Shown here: positions 1 through 9,089 of the stretch, in pieces
Position numbering within the stretch: the first letter of the stretch is position 1
Layout: every line of letters begins with the position of its first letter
Source: CAVONV01 sp963697355
GTDB lineage: Bacteria > Acidobacteriota > Vicinamibacteria > Marinacidobacterales > DATDRI01
Assembly (NCBI GenBank): GCA_963697355.1
Contig: CAVONV010000004.1
Span: 186,001-250,000, forward strand
Reading direction: 5' to 3'
Length of the DNA: 64,000 nucleotides
Program-made: the position numbers and the translations under genes
The notes under the pieces: generated by a model
What the model saw: the letters and a program-made list of their open reading frames with translations, nothing else
Databases searched by the model: none
Told to the model about the DNA's origin: nothing

Positions 1-1237
1 ACCATTGCGATGAGCAATGTGAACGCCAACATGAGCACCAAGTAGGGCCAAAGGTGATGGCTTACGGCAGCCGGCTCGACCCGCCCGACCGAGCAAGCGA
101 CCAAGAGACTCACGCCCACGGGCGGCATGAAGACGGATATCCCCTGGGTTGCAACCACGACGGTTCCATAGTGTACGGGATCGATTCCAAGTTGTTTGGC
201 CAGAGGAAGGAGAATCGGTGTCAACAAGACGACGGCGGGGACGCCTTCGAGTACCGCGCCAAGTGGGAGGAAGATGATGATGGTGAAGAGCAGAAAAGCG
301 GACTGCCCACCCCCGATCCCCATCACCATTGCAGCCAAGTCTTGAGGAACTAGAGTTACGGCGAAGACCCAGGAAAGGAGCCGTGCCGCCCCCACGACAA
401 GGAGCACCATTCCGGAAACGACAGCGGTTTGAACTAGGCTGTCCTTGAATTGTGTCCAGGAAAGTGCCCGATAGACTCCGACGGCAAGGATCAGAGAGTA
501 GGCCACGGCCACGGCCGCGGCTTCGGTGGGCGTAAACAACCCGATCCGTATACCTCCGAGAACGACGACGATCATGAAAAGCGGGAGCATTGCCTCCGTG
601 GCTGCTCTCCGGATCGTGGCGCCGCTCGCTCGTTCGGCCTTAGGCCAGTTGTGCCGTCGTGCCTGCCAGCCGATTTGACCCATGAGCCCGAAGGCCATGA
701 GAAGTGCCGGAGGAATACAGGCAACGAAGAGCTTCCCGATGGATACGTTACCCATGACGCCAAAGATGACCATCACGATGGCGGGAGGAATCAGGATGCC
801 CATGGCGCAGGCGGCGGAGACGATCGACGTCGCACGCTCACGAGAATAGCCCTTGTCGGTGAGTTGCGGGACCATGATCCCGCCGATGGCGGCGGCATCG
901 GCGGAGGTCGAGCCGGAAACACCGGAGAAAAAGATCTCCGAGACAACGACGACCTGTCCCAGTCCGCCGGGAAGATGACCGACCAAGGCGCTCGCCAGTT
1001 CGACCAAGCGTCGGCTGATACCGCCCACGTCCATGATGGAGCCCGCCCAGATGAACAGTGGCACCGCCAGCATGGGAAACGAATCCATACCGGCGACGAT
1101 TTGCTGCGGAATGAGGAGGAGCGGGAAGCCTCTCCTGAAAAGCGAGGAAGAACCGCCGCGGCCATGATGAGCGCAAAGGCGATGGGAACGCTCAGCAGGA
1201 CGAGGAGTGTGAATATGCCGAAGGGAAGCGCCGCCAT
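1..1237 (-). pseudogene. TRAP transporter large permease (DctM-like), frameshifted, 3' end off the window
   Basis: Inner-membrane ion-coupled subunit of a TRAP uptake system. The ATG at 1237 gives MAALPFGIFTLLVLLSVPIA, a typical DctM start. The reading then has to move twice, between about 1100 and 1160, to follow the family: the phrases FFLAFQERLP and LLLIPQQIVAGMDSFP lie in different frames. From about 1130 down to base 1 one frame stays open and reads as classic DctM, with AVPLFIWAGSIMD, FFSGVSGSTSADAAAIGGIM and FMPPVGVSLLVACSVG. Only the last few residues are outside the window. The start overlaps the small-permease stop by one base (TAATG). The intact downstream frame suggests sequence errors rather than long decay, but a recent pseudogene is possible. 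The substrate cannot be read from the permease. Confidence 0.82.
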
Positions 1238-1711
1238 TACGCCTCGGTCCTCTCCGGCTCGACAGATGAATCAACATGAGAAGGCCGGAGATCGGGACTG
1301 CGGCATAAACCCAGGCCATCGGCAGATCGAGAGCCGGAGAGCGTGGTGACTCGTGAGGCGGACCAGAGCGAAGCCGGGATAAGATGAGCAGGAGCGAAAC
1401 GATCATGACCGACGGCTGTGGCAAAACGCCGCGCCCAGCGGCGACGAGGGGCGGAGAAGACGCTTCAAGGCCTGATCGAAGCCGAAGTGGCTCTGACGTT
1501 CCACGGCCAGCGAGGCTCCAAGCATGGAAAGCCAAATGAAACAGAAACGAGAAAGCTCTTCGCTCCAGGGATTGGGCTGCGCGAATAGATAGCGCATCAC
1601 CACTTGGGACAAAACCACGATAAAAACGATCAGCAGGAGACCGCCGGCGACGAACGTCTCGAGGGCGACGAGGTCTCGGTTCAGCTTTTGAGTGCTCCCA
1701 CCGCGATTCAT
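1237..1711 (-). pseudogene. TRAP transporter small permease (DctQ-like), frameshifted
   Basis: Four-helix small membrane subunit that joins the binding protein to the large permease. The frame from 1711 gives TM1 (LLLIVFIVVLSQVVMRYLF), the DctQ signature PWSEELSRFCFIWLSMLGAS and a conserved SHFGFDQALKRLL, then hits an early stop at about 1403. The missing half is present in another frame: VMIVSLLLILSR and LPMAWVYAAVPISGLLMLIHL, a typical DctQ C-terminus. A last shift is needed to reach the TAA that overlaps the large-permease ATG. At least two indels are therefore implied. It lies 13 bases downstream of the binding-protein stop, in the usual P-Q-M order. Confidence 0.8.
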
Positions 1712-1724
1712 TCTACAGACTTTT

Positions 1725-2704
1725 TCAAAGCTTGCTCGAGCCTTTCAAAAGTTCTTTGCCGTCGGATAAGCCGGCTCGACCTCTCCAGACCTTGGGGCGG
1801 ACGAGTGGGAGAATGCTTTCAAGTCGGGATGGGTTATAACCACGTTCTCTGCTTTCATCCTCTGCAAGGCTTTTTGTTCCAATTCTCGAGCCACCCGGCT
1901 CTGGTAGACCAGAGCCCCCAGACCACGACAAGGTCGTCCCGAACGGATTTGGGGCAGCGATTGATAAAAGCTTTCGTTGATGAGAAGTGTGATGGGATTG
2001 TAGGTGATGGTGGTGGTGCTGAAATAACGGCCAACTTCGTAGAAACGGTCGGTGGCAAATCCGATGAGGTTGGCTTCACCGCCATCGATGACGCCCTGCT
2101 GAAGCGCCGAATAAACTTCGCCGTAGTTCATCGGTGTGGCTTGTACCCCGAGGGCTTCGTAGGCCGCCAAATAGGTCGGACTTTGAAGAACTCGAAGTTT
2201 CAGCCCCGCCAGGTCGGAGGGCTCATGGATCGGCCTTTTACTGTTGTAGACATGACGGAAGCCGTAGTCGAGAAAACCGAGCGATCGCACACCGGTTTTT
2301 TCGAGCAGAAGCTCCTGCCACCACGCGCCCAGTGGACCGTTCAAGACCCGCAACCCTTGATCCCGATCGGTGAAGAGAAAAGGAAGATCGAAGATTTGAC
2401 TTTCGGGAACCCACCCGGAGAGCACGGGCGTGCCTGATATGGCCATCTCCTGGGCACCCACTTGGAGCTGCTCGAAGACGACCCGCTCCCCGCCGAGTTG
2501 GCCGGAAGGGTAGATGACGACACGGAATCGTCCTTCCGTCCGTTCGGCCATCCGATCGCGGAAATACTCCGCCATGGCCTGATAGTCCGAGGTCGTGGGG
2601 TAAACGTGAGAGAGCTTGACGGTCCACGTGGCTTCAGTCATTGGGGGTGACGCACAACCGAAAGGTACCAACAATAGGAAGGTGATCGCTGTCGCCCGCA
2701 ACAT
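1725..2704 (-). CDS. TRAP transporter substrate-binding protein (DctP-like), frameshifts near the 3' end
   Basis: Periplasmic ligand-binding subunit of the TRAP system. The N-terminus is hydrophobic and ends FLLLVPFGC, so it may be a lipoprotein, although the lipobox is imperfect. Family phrases are clear: VKLSHVYPTTSDYQAMAEYF, FRVVIYPSGQLGGERVVFEQ and LKLRVLQSPTYLAAYEALG, then MNYGEVYSALQQGVIDGGEAN, which includes the ligand-binding segment. One frame runs 319 codons to a stop at 1745, but its last 17 residues look wrong; the other frame gives VWRGRAGLSDGKELLKGSSKL, a normal DctP ending, stopping at 1725. A compensating pair of shifts near 1915-1955 is also likely. It starts 12 bases after the desuccinylase-like gene. 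DctP sequence alone does not define the ligand. Confidence 0.85.
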
Positions 2705-2716
2705 GAAGCTACCTGA

Positions 2717-3746
2717 CTATGTCGGAGCGACTTCTGCTACCCAGAAGCAATCGGCGCCGGGCTCCGTCACGCCCGCCGTGGCGACGCGGACAACGATGCC
2801 CGCGGCCGGTGACCGCAAGCGTTCCACGACCCGAAGACCGTCTGTGACGCGACCCACCATTTCTCCGGCATCGACACGGTCACCAGGCCGTTTGTCGAGC
2901 ATCAGCAAGCCGCCACGGTTCGGCCTCAGGATGGACACGCGGCTGTAACGGAATCGTTTATCCGGCACCACCGGCTCGCCCTTCAGCATGCCGACGGCGC
3001 GCATGACGTTCATGACTCCGCGCACCGCGAGGTCGATCAACTCCTCCACCAAACGTCCGCCTTCTCCCAACTCGACGACGAGCGTAGGAACACCGGCGAG
3101 CCGCGCCTGCTCGGCAAAGGAAAACTCCAGGCCTCGATAGACGACGTGCCGGCCTTTCTCCTTGGGGCGCATCTCGTAAATGAGCTCCGTCCCGAAGGAC
3201 TCGGCCATGAGACGCCGCTTCGGGAGCGTTTTGTGAGCATCATCCAGCCAAACGACTTGAGCAAACGGTGCTTCGTCGGAACCGCTCATCCCTCCGTGGA
3301 AGTCGATGCAGTAGTCGACCCGGGGAGCACGCGATCGAAAATCGTGCGGGCCAACCGAGAGGTCAGCGGCCCGTTCTCGTCACCCGGACAAGACACGATT
3401 CATATCCACGGGGCCGCGGGCTTCAAAGGGCCAGCCTCTCTGCCGACTCGTGAACGCGGGAGGGTTGGCGATGGAAATGGCGACGAGAGTGCCGCGTAGA
3501 TCGCGAACGCGTGTCTTCGCCGGCAACGCGCCTGGCCGCTTCGACACCGATCAGCTCGTCGCCGTGGAGTCCGCCCTGGACATAAAGGACCGGACCGGGC
3601 CGGGCTCCGCGGGCCACGATGATCGGCAGTGCGAGAGGCGACCCGTCCGACCAGGTTGCAATCGGAACCCGCCGCCGGACGACGGTGCCGGGGCGGGCTC
3701 GTATGCCCAAAAAGGAGCTATGCGCCCCAGATCGTTTGACCGCCAT
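2717..3746 (-). CDS. Succinylglutamate desuccinylase/aspartoacylase family protein, frameshifted
   Basis: Zinc-dependent amide hydrolase of the M14-related AstE/AspA superfamily, members of which cut N-acyl amino acids. The N-terminal piece (3746 to about 3500) has the family motif VLYVQGGLHGDELIGVEAARR with zinc ligands His and Glu. The middle part shows LVAISIANPPAFTSRQRG and MNRV, and the third zinc ligand sits in VDYCIDFHGGMSGSDE. The C-terminal piece (3289-2717) is an intact beta domain ending with the stop at 2717. Three shifts are needed: one near 3515 and a compensating pair between about 3310 and 3400, close to CCC/GGG runs. The start overlaps the dehydrogenase stop by 29 bases, so the genes are co-translated. 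The neighbouring TRAP carrier suggests an imported N-acyl compound, which is inference. Confidence 0.78.
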
Positions 3747-4482
3747 CGATGAAAACCGAAGCGCCCGTGATCAAGCGCGAATCCTGGTCGTTGGCAAGAA
3801 ACACCACCGAGCCTACTAAATCCTCGGGAACGCCGATCAACTGGAGGGGAATGCGCGCCATCCGTCGTGAGCGAAATGCGGGGTCGGCGATGTCCGCCCG
3901 ATTGAGGTCCGTTTCGATGAGTCCCGGTGCGATCGCATTCACCCGAATTTTGTGGGGTGCCAGCTCGAGAGCCATTTGCTTCGTTAGCATCTCGATCCCC
4001 GCTTTGGCCACGCAATAGTGAGTAAGATTGGGGGCGGCCACGATTTGTCCGGCGGAAGATATATTCACCATCGCGCCCTGTATCTTTCGTCCGACCATTT
4101 TCTTGGCGACCGCCTGTCCCACCTGGAAGTAGCCTTTCAGGTTGGTGTTCAGCGTCCAGTCCCACTCTTCTTCGGAGATCTCCAGAAAAGGTGTTCGTTT
4201 GAGGACACCGGCGTTGTTGATCAGCAGATCGATCCCTTCTAGAAAGTCGTCTGCTTCGTCTACCAGGCGATCCACGTCGGCTCTCGTGTCGGTGCTGGCT
4301 TGAATCGCGATCGACCGACGACCCTCTCTCTCGATCATCTGCACGGTATCATCGGCCGCTTCCTTGCTGCTCTTGTAGTTCACAACGACGTCGGCTCCTT
4401 CGCGGGCGAGACCCACGGCAAGCGCGCGACCGATGCTGCGGGACCCTCCGGTGACCAACGCTTTTCGTCCTTTGAGACGCAT
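3718..4482 (-). CDS. Short-chain dehydrogenase/reductase (SDR, FabG-like)
   Basis: NAD(P)-dependent cytosolic oxidoreductase, 254 residues. Classical SDR motifs are all present: the dinucleotide-binding GGSRSIG near residue 12, the NNAG stretch, the active-site Ser in NISSAGQ, the YxxxK pair in HYCVAKAG, and the PG segment in NAIAPGLIETDLNRA. The C-terminus ITGASVFIDGGQTIWGA is normal for the family. The ATG at 4482 is preferred over an upstream extension because AGGAGAG precedes it at good spacing and the protein then begins exactly at the Rossmann strand (MRLKGRKALVTGG). It is the promoter-proximal gene of the minus-strand TRAP operon. The family is broad, so the substrate is unknown. Confidence 0.93.
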   Translation of the reverse strand: MRLKGRKALVTGGSRSIGRALAVGLAREGADVVVNYKSSKEAADDTVQMIEREGRRSIAIQASTDTRADVDRLVDEADDFLEGIDLLINNAGVLKRTPFLEISEEEWDWTLNTNLKGYFQVGQAVAKKMVGRKIQGAMVNISSAGQIVAAPNLTHYCVAKAGIEMLTKQMALELAPHKIRVNAIAPGLIETDLNRADIADPAFRSRRMARIPLQLIGVPEDLVGSVVFLANDQDSRLITGASVFIDGGQTIWGA

Positions 4483-4861
4483 GTTCTCTCCTTGTCTTGA
4501 TGGTTTCCCAGCTTGTGTCCACAGACGAACGACGCCAAAGGATAGTGACAATAAGGTATGAAGGCAAGCGTGCGGCTTGGTCGGGTTCCCATCGGCCATT
4601 GTGGCGTGATCTCAAGCTGCTCGTAGACTTCCTCTCTTCGAACCAACTACCGTTGATGCTCGGGGTCTGGCGGTCAAGCCCCAATGTCAACGGCGGTTAC
4701 CTTTCGCCTCTCGTCAACGGTTCCCTGTTCACGTCTGACGTCCGAATGATGACACCGAATTCTATCGTGTTGATCGCCCATGTCGGTGCGGAATATCATC
4801 AGCCAGTTGGACTGCGACGATTATGTGGATACCATCGCCCTCACTCGTCTAGGCTGGAAAG
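4483..4861. other. Divergent intergenic region (379 bp)
   Basis: Lies between the minus-strand TRAP operon and the plus-strand permease operon, so both promoters should be here. I see no convincing sigma-70 pair and no conserved RNA; reading frames in it are short and lack family resemblance. Confidence 0.5.
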
Positions 4862-6187
4862 ATGGGTGAAGCAGGATTACGAAGAGCCCTACGGCTACCG
4901 CATGCGACCGCGTTGGTCGTGGGGACCATCATCGGCGCTTCCATCTTCGTGCAACCGTCCGAGATAACAGGTCAGGTGCCGTCGATTCCCGCGGTTCTTC
5001 TGGTCTGGCTTTTGTCAGGCGTGTTGACGCTTTTTGGTGCGTTGGTCTGTGCGGAGCTGGCATCGATCTATTCGCGAAGCGGCGGCGTGTATGTCTATCT
5101 CAAAGAGTCCTTTTGTCCTGCACTGGGATTTCTATGGGGTTGGGCCATGTTCTGGACCATGCACTCCGGTATCATTGCCGCCATCGCGGTCATTTTCGCC
5201 CGCTACGTCGCCTATTTCGCACCGCTGGGGGATGTTGGTACGAAAGGAGTGGCCATTGGTGCCATTCTTGTCCTGTCGTTCATCAACTACCTCGGTGTTG
5301 AGCACGGAAGCCTCGTTCAAATGTTGTTCACGGCCGGGAAGCTGCTGGCGGTCGTTCTCATTGTCGGTCTTGGGATTTTCTTTGGTGCCGGGTTACCGGA
5401 GCATTTCGTCCCGTCAGCTTCTCGGGCGACGGTCACGCCGGGTAGCTTCACCCTTGCGCTGATGGCGGGCCTCTTTGCTTTCGGGGGGTGGCACATGGTG
5501 ACCTACAGCGCGGAAGAGACCGTTCACCCGAGGCGGACGATTCCTCGTGCTTTGATTCTCGGCACCATCATTGTCACAGGTTGCTACATCGCTTTGAATA
5601 CCGTCTACTTCTATATCTTACCTCTCGACAAGGTCGCTTCCTCGACCCGGGTCGCAGCCGATGCCGCGGACGCTGTTTTCGGCTTTGGTGGTGGCGTTCT
5701 GATGTCCGGGTTGGTCATCTTTTCGACTTTCGGCGCTCTCAATGGCATCATCTTGGCTGGTCCACGGGTCTACTATTCGATGGCCCAGGACGGTTTGGTT
5801 TTTCGGTGGATGGGTGAGATTCATTCCCGTTACCGAACGCCTCATCGTTCGATTGCCATGCAGGCCGTTTGGTCGTCCGTCCTCGTTGCCACGGGCACTT
5901 ACCGGGCACTTTTTACCCGCGTTGTCTACACGGAGTGGATCTTCTTCGGCATGATGGCCATCGGACTGTTCTTGCTCCGGCGCCGCTCCGAAATCGAGCG
6001 GGATTATTCTATCTGGGGCTACCCTTGGGTGCCTGGATTGTTCGTTCTCTCCTCGTTCGCCATTGTTATCAGTCACGTCGCCTCGAATCCCCAGGAGTCT
6101 TTGATCGGCCTGTCTCTGGTCGTGGTCGGGCTTCCGGTGTATTACCTCTGGACACAAAGAGCCAAGAGAAAGGAAATCACGTCATGA
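4862..6187 (+). CDS. Amino acid permease (APC superfamily, LAT/YhdG-like)
   Basis: Inner-membrane amino-acid transporter of 441 residues with about twelve hydrophobic segments. The N-terminus carries the APC signature ALVVGTIIGASIFVQPSEI, where the unwound helix 1 (GTIIGASIF) binds the substrate backbone. Helix 6 contains FAFGGWHMVTYSAEETVHPRR, the conserved APC motif with a Glu after the helix, and helix 8 contains FSTFGALNGIILAGPRVYYSMAQDG. It is the first gene of a plus-strand operon; its TGA overlaps the ATG of the amidohydrolase by four bases, so translation is coupled. The Shine-Dalgarno (GGAAAG) is only moderate. Substrate specificity is not readable; the downstream mutase and hydrolase suggest the imported compound is degraded next. 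Confidence 0.9.
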   Translation: MGEAGLRRALRLPHATALVVGTIIGASIFVQPSEITGQVPSIPAVLLVWLLSGVLTLFGALVCAELASIYSRSGGVYVYLKESFCPALGFLWGWAMFWTMHSGIIAAIAVIFARYVAYFAPLGDVGTKGVAIGAILVLSFINYLGVEHGSLVQMLFTAGKLLAVVLIVGLGIFFGAGLPEHFVPSASRATVTPGSFTLALMAGLFAFGGWHMVTYSAEETVHPRRTIPRALILGTIIVTGCYIALNTVYFYILPLDKVASSTRVAADAADAVFGFGGGVLMSGLVIFSTFGALNGIILAGPRVYYSMAQDGLVFRWMGEIHSRYRTPHRSIAMQAVWSSVLVATGTYRALFTRVVYTEWIFFGMMAIGLFLLRRRSEIERDYSIWGYPWVPGLFVLSSFAIVISHVASNPQESLIGLSLVVVGLPVYYLWTQRAKRKEITS

Positions 6188-7170
6188 CCATCATCGACTT
6201 TCACAATCACTTCTATCCACCGGAGTATCTCGAAGCGCTGCAAACGGGACCCAGCCGGATTCGAGTAACTTTCGACGACGAAGAAAATCCCGTGCTTCAC
6301 TCACCGGGTGATGTCAATATCGTTGTGCCGGGACATCGCGATATCAGCTTCAGAGAATCCGTTCTCGAAAAGGCCGGCGTCGACCTGCAAGTCCTCACCT
6401 TTACAGCGCCGGGAACTCTCATCGAAGAAGCCGAACGGGGAGCGGAGCTCGCTCGGGTCGTCAACGACGTCTTGGGGCGGATCAAAGAAAACCGGAGCCA
6501 TCGATTCACAGCGCTCGCCACTTTGCCCCTGCATCATCCGAAAGCGGCCGTGGAAGAATTCGAGAGGGTCACTGCTGAGCTCGGATTCCGGGGGGTGATG
6601 CTCTACAGCAACGCCAATGGGACCTCGCTAGCCCACGAGCAGTTCTGGCCCCTATACGAACGAGCCAATGATCTCGGATCGGTTCTCTACATCCATCCCA
6701 CCTATCCGGTCGGAGTGGAGGCCATGACCGAGTACTGGCTCATGCCGCTCATTGGATTTACCTTCGATACGACCTTGGCCGCGGCGTCGCTGGTGTTCAG
6801 CGGGGTCGTGGAGCGGTTTCCCAAGATCCGGTGGGTTTTGGGGCACCTCGGTGGTGCGATCCCCTTCCTTGCCGAGAGGCTTGATCGCGGCTATTACGCT
6901 TTTCGAGCATGCCGCCAGAATATCAGCAGACCGCCCAGCGAGTACTTGAAAAACTTCTTCTACGATACAGTGAATTTCGATCCTAAAGCCCTCGAGCTTG
7001 CCATCAGTTTTGCCGGAGTGGGGCATCTTGTGGCTGGAAGCGACTATCCTCACCAAATCGGAAGCTTGAAGAAAATGAAGGAGAGCATCGAGGCTTTGGA
7101 TATCACCGATGAGGACAAGCGTCGTATTCTCAGCGGCAACACCCAGGAGCTGTTGGGATTAGAGATGTGA
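6184..7170 (+). CDS. Amidohydrolase family 2 (ACMSD-like metal-dependent hydrolase/decarboxylase)
   Basis: Cytosolic TIM-barrel enzyme of the amidohydrolase-2 family, whose members include aminocarboxymuconate-semialdehyde decarboxylase and related hydrolases. Metal ligands are visible: HxH in IDFHNHFYP (His7, His9), a His in LYIHPTYP, a His in WVLGHLGGAIPFLAERL and the Asp in VAGSDYPHQIG. Its 328 residues fit the family. The ATG at 6184 is chosen because AAAGGAAA precedes it and it overlaps the permease stop (ATGA). Longer upstream readings of this frame lie inside the permease gene. It sits between an amino-acid permease and a B12 mutase, which suggests a step in breakdown of an amino acid or aromatic derivative; the exact reaction is unknown. 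Confidence 0.88.
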   Translation: MTIIDFHNHFYPPEYLEALQTGPSRIRVTFDDEENPVLHSPGDVNIVVPGHRDISFRESVLEKAGVDLQVLTFTAPGTLIEEAERGAELARVVNDVLGRIKENRSHRFTALATLPLHHPKAAVEEFERVTAELGFRGVMLYSNANGTSLAHEQFWPLYERANDLGSVLYIHPTYPVGVEAMTEYWLMPLIGFTFDTTLAAASLVFSGVVERFPKIRWVLGHLGGAIPFLAERLDRGYYAFRACRQNISRPPSEYLKNFFYDTVNFDPKALELAISFAGVGHLVAGSDYPHQIGSLKKMKESIEALDITDEDKRRILSGNTQELLGLEM

Positions 7171-7225
7171 ATTTGACGGCCCGGCCGTCGCAGGAAGTGA
7201 TGGACCTGAACAAGAACATCACACG

Positions 7226-8989
7226 ATGATCGAAAGAACACTGAAACGTTCCGAGATTCTTCCCGAGTCCGATTTACCGGATGCCAAAGAGCTCATGGGT
7301 GAGGGACGTGGACTTGCCCGGCAAGTGAATGTCGGCTCCTCGCCATTCCTAGCTGAACACAACGTCGTTTGTGAGGCCGACTACAAGCGCCGGAAGCTGG
7401 CCAAGGGCGAGGTCATGCTTCACGCCCAAATCGGCTACCGTGATCTCGAAAAGACACGCCGGGCCTACTGCGGGATCTACGATAGTCTGGCGAGGAGTGG
7501 CCACGGGATCGACCGCTTTGGCATCTGCTTGGACTGGAGCATGGGGTATCCTTCTGCTCGACGTAGAGACATGCCGCGGGGAACAGGCCTCATATTAGAG
7601 CGTGCGGAGGATTTCGTGAAGCTGACCGCCGAAGCTCCGGCGGCACCTCATTTCGGGGATTTCGTCATCGGCTTCCCGGCGGCTGTTGAAAATACCGGAG
7701 CTGCTCTTGCCTCCGGTTCAACAGCCATCGGAAACCTCGGGCAATACTTCACTTTCCGCTTACCCTATTGGTCCGACGACGTCGAGACTACGGCGGCCAC
7801 TGTTCGAGCCATATCTCTTGCGGCGGCCCAGCCGGTACCGATTTTAATCCACTCCAATCTCGACGATGGTTACGCAGCTCAGTTTCGCGACATGGCTTGT
7901 GCTCTCGGGTTCGCTCGGATGGAGCGATACATCGTCGAAGATTTGATGGGTGGTCACATCGCTCATTGCTACGGGCACACCTACTCCGAGCCCTTGACGC
8001 GGTTAGCGTTCCAGCGTGCCTTGGTCACCGATAGTGAGAGTCCAGGCACCATGGTGTATGGCAATACCACGATTTATGGGCCCGATGAGGTCCAAAACTA
8101 TGCCCATCTCGCGGGCTACCTTCTCGTCGACATCTTGGCGCAACGGACTCGCCCGAGCGGTCACGCCATCAATCCCGTTCCGGTCACCGAGGCCATTCGC
8201 ATCCCGGAGATGAAGGAGATCATTGACGCCCAGCAGTTTGCCTTACAGCTCATCGAGAGGAGCGACAAGCTCGAGCTTATCTTCGACCTCGATGCGGCGG
8301 ACACCATCGCCGAACGGATGGGGAATGGAGCCGAACGTTTCTGCCGGTCGGTTCTCACGGGCCTCGAAGAAGCCGGTATCGATATCCGGAATCCCTTCGA
8401 GCTGCTCTTGTCATTGAGAAGACTGGGTTCGAAGGTGCTCGAACAACGCTTTGGCCCGGGGTCGCGGGAAACCAGCGGGCATCGGCGCGCGATCGTGAAA
8501 TCGAGCACGATAGAGGGCCTGGAGGAGCAGGCCAAATCGTGTCTTTCGATTCTTGGAAGTAAGGAACTGCAGGTGATCCGGGCCTCTGAGCTATCGAGTT
8601 GCCTGGCCACGACGGACGTGCATGAGTATGGGAAGATCCTGGTGGCTGCTGTGCTGAGAGAGCTAGGGATTCGGGTCGTTGACGCGGGCGTCAGCACCGA
8701 TCCCGATGTCATCGTCGGAGTCGCTAAGCAAGGAGGGGCGGACTTCATTGCGCTGAGCACTTACAATGGTGTGGCTCTCGACTACATCCAACGCCTGCGC
8801 AGCGTGATGGATGACCAGCGGCTCAGGATTCCGATTTTTGTCGGAGGCAAGCTGAACCAGATATTGGAAACGAGTAAAGACAGTTTGCCCGTTGATGTGT
8901 CCGAGGATCTCGAATCCGCAGGCGCCATCGCCTGCCGGAAGGTCGAGGATATGGTGTGGTATCTGAGCCGAATGGTGGCGAAACCATGA
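7226..8989 (+). CDS. Cobalamin-dependent mutase: glutamate-mutase E-like barrel fused to B12-binding domain
   Basis: A 587-residue single-chain enzyme that should catalyse a B12 radical carbon-skeleton or amino-group rearrangement. Residues about 60-430 resemble the catalytic E chain of methylaspartate (glutamate) mutase: IGNLGQYFTF, then GGHIAHCYGHTYSEPLTRLAF, then MVYGNTTIYG and SGHAINPVPVTEAIRIPEM. Residues about 455-585 form a B12-binding Rossmann domain with the DxHxxG motif (TDVHEYG; Asp464, His466 as the lower axial ligand, Gly469), ALSTYNG in place of SxL, and a late GG (FVGGK). In classical glutamate mutase these are two separate proteins, so the fusion is notable. It follows the amidohydrolase by 55 bases, and its TGA overlaps the ATG of a dehydrogenase remnant. 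Substrate unknown; a methylaspartate mutase proper is only one possibility. Confidence 0.8.
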   Translation: MIERTLKRSEILPESDLPDAKELMGEGRGLARQVNVGSSPFLAEHNVVCEADYKRRKLAKGEVMLHAQIGYRDLEKTRRAYCGIYDSLARSGHGIDRFGICLDWSMGYPSARRRDMPRGTGLILERAEDFVKLTAEAPAAPHFGDFVIGFPAAVENTGAALASGSTAIGNLGQYFTFRLPYWSDDVETTAATVRAISLAAAQPVPILIHSNLDDGYAAQFRDMACALGFARMERYIVEDLMGGHIAHCYGHTYSEPLTRLAFQRALVTDSESPGTMVYGNTTIYGPDEVQNYAHLAGYLLVDILAQRTRPSGHAINPVPVTEAIRIPEMKEIIDAQQFALQLIERSDKLELIFDLDAADTIAERMGNGAERFCRSVLTGLEEAGIDIRNPFELLLSLRRLGSKVLEQRFGPGSRETSGHRRAIVKSSTIEGLEEQAKSCLSILGSKELQVIRASELSSCLATTDVHEYGKILVAAVLRELGIRVVDAGVSTDPDVIVGVAKQGGADFIALSTYNGVALDYIQRLRSVMDDQRLRIPIFVGGKLNQILETSKDSLPVDVSEDLESAGAIACRKVEDMVWYLSRMVAKP

Positions 8990-9075
8990 GCGTGACATTG
9001 GGATTCGTCGGTGTTGGACACCGGTGAGGCCGTTTTTGGGCGGCTTCGACCAGGATGGGAACAACAGCGAACGAA
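8986..9075 (+). pseudogene. Remnant of a Rossmann-fold dehydrogenase
   Basis: The ATG overlapping the mutase stop (ATGA) opens MSVTLGFVGVGH, and a shift of one base continues TGEAVFGRL. Together this is the start of a 6-phosphogluconate/3-hydroxyisobutyrate-dehydrogenase-like protein with its GxGxxG cofactor loop. Nothing else of the roughly 290-residue enzyme is present. In a third frame, GFDQDGNNSERKKR followed by a stop could be its last residues, which would mean the body was deleted. The tail assignment is weak; the N-terminus is convincing but short. Confidence 0.5.
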
Positions 9076-9089
9076 AAAAGAGGTGAAGG

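Noticed and set aside
450..1349. A 299-codon plus-strand frame
   Set aside because: Antisense to the TRAP permease genes; composition is Asp/Gly/His-rich with no domain, while the minus strand carries clear DctM and DctQ motifs.
1604..2437. A 277-codon plus-strand frame
   Set aside because: Antisense to the DctP gene, no family resemblance, no ribosome site.
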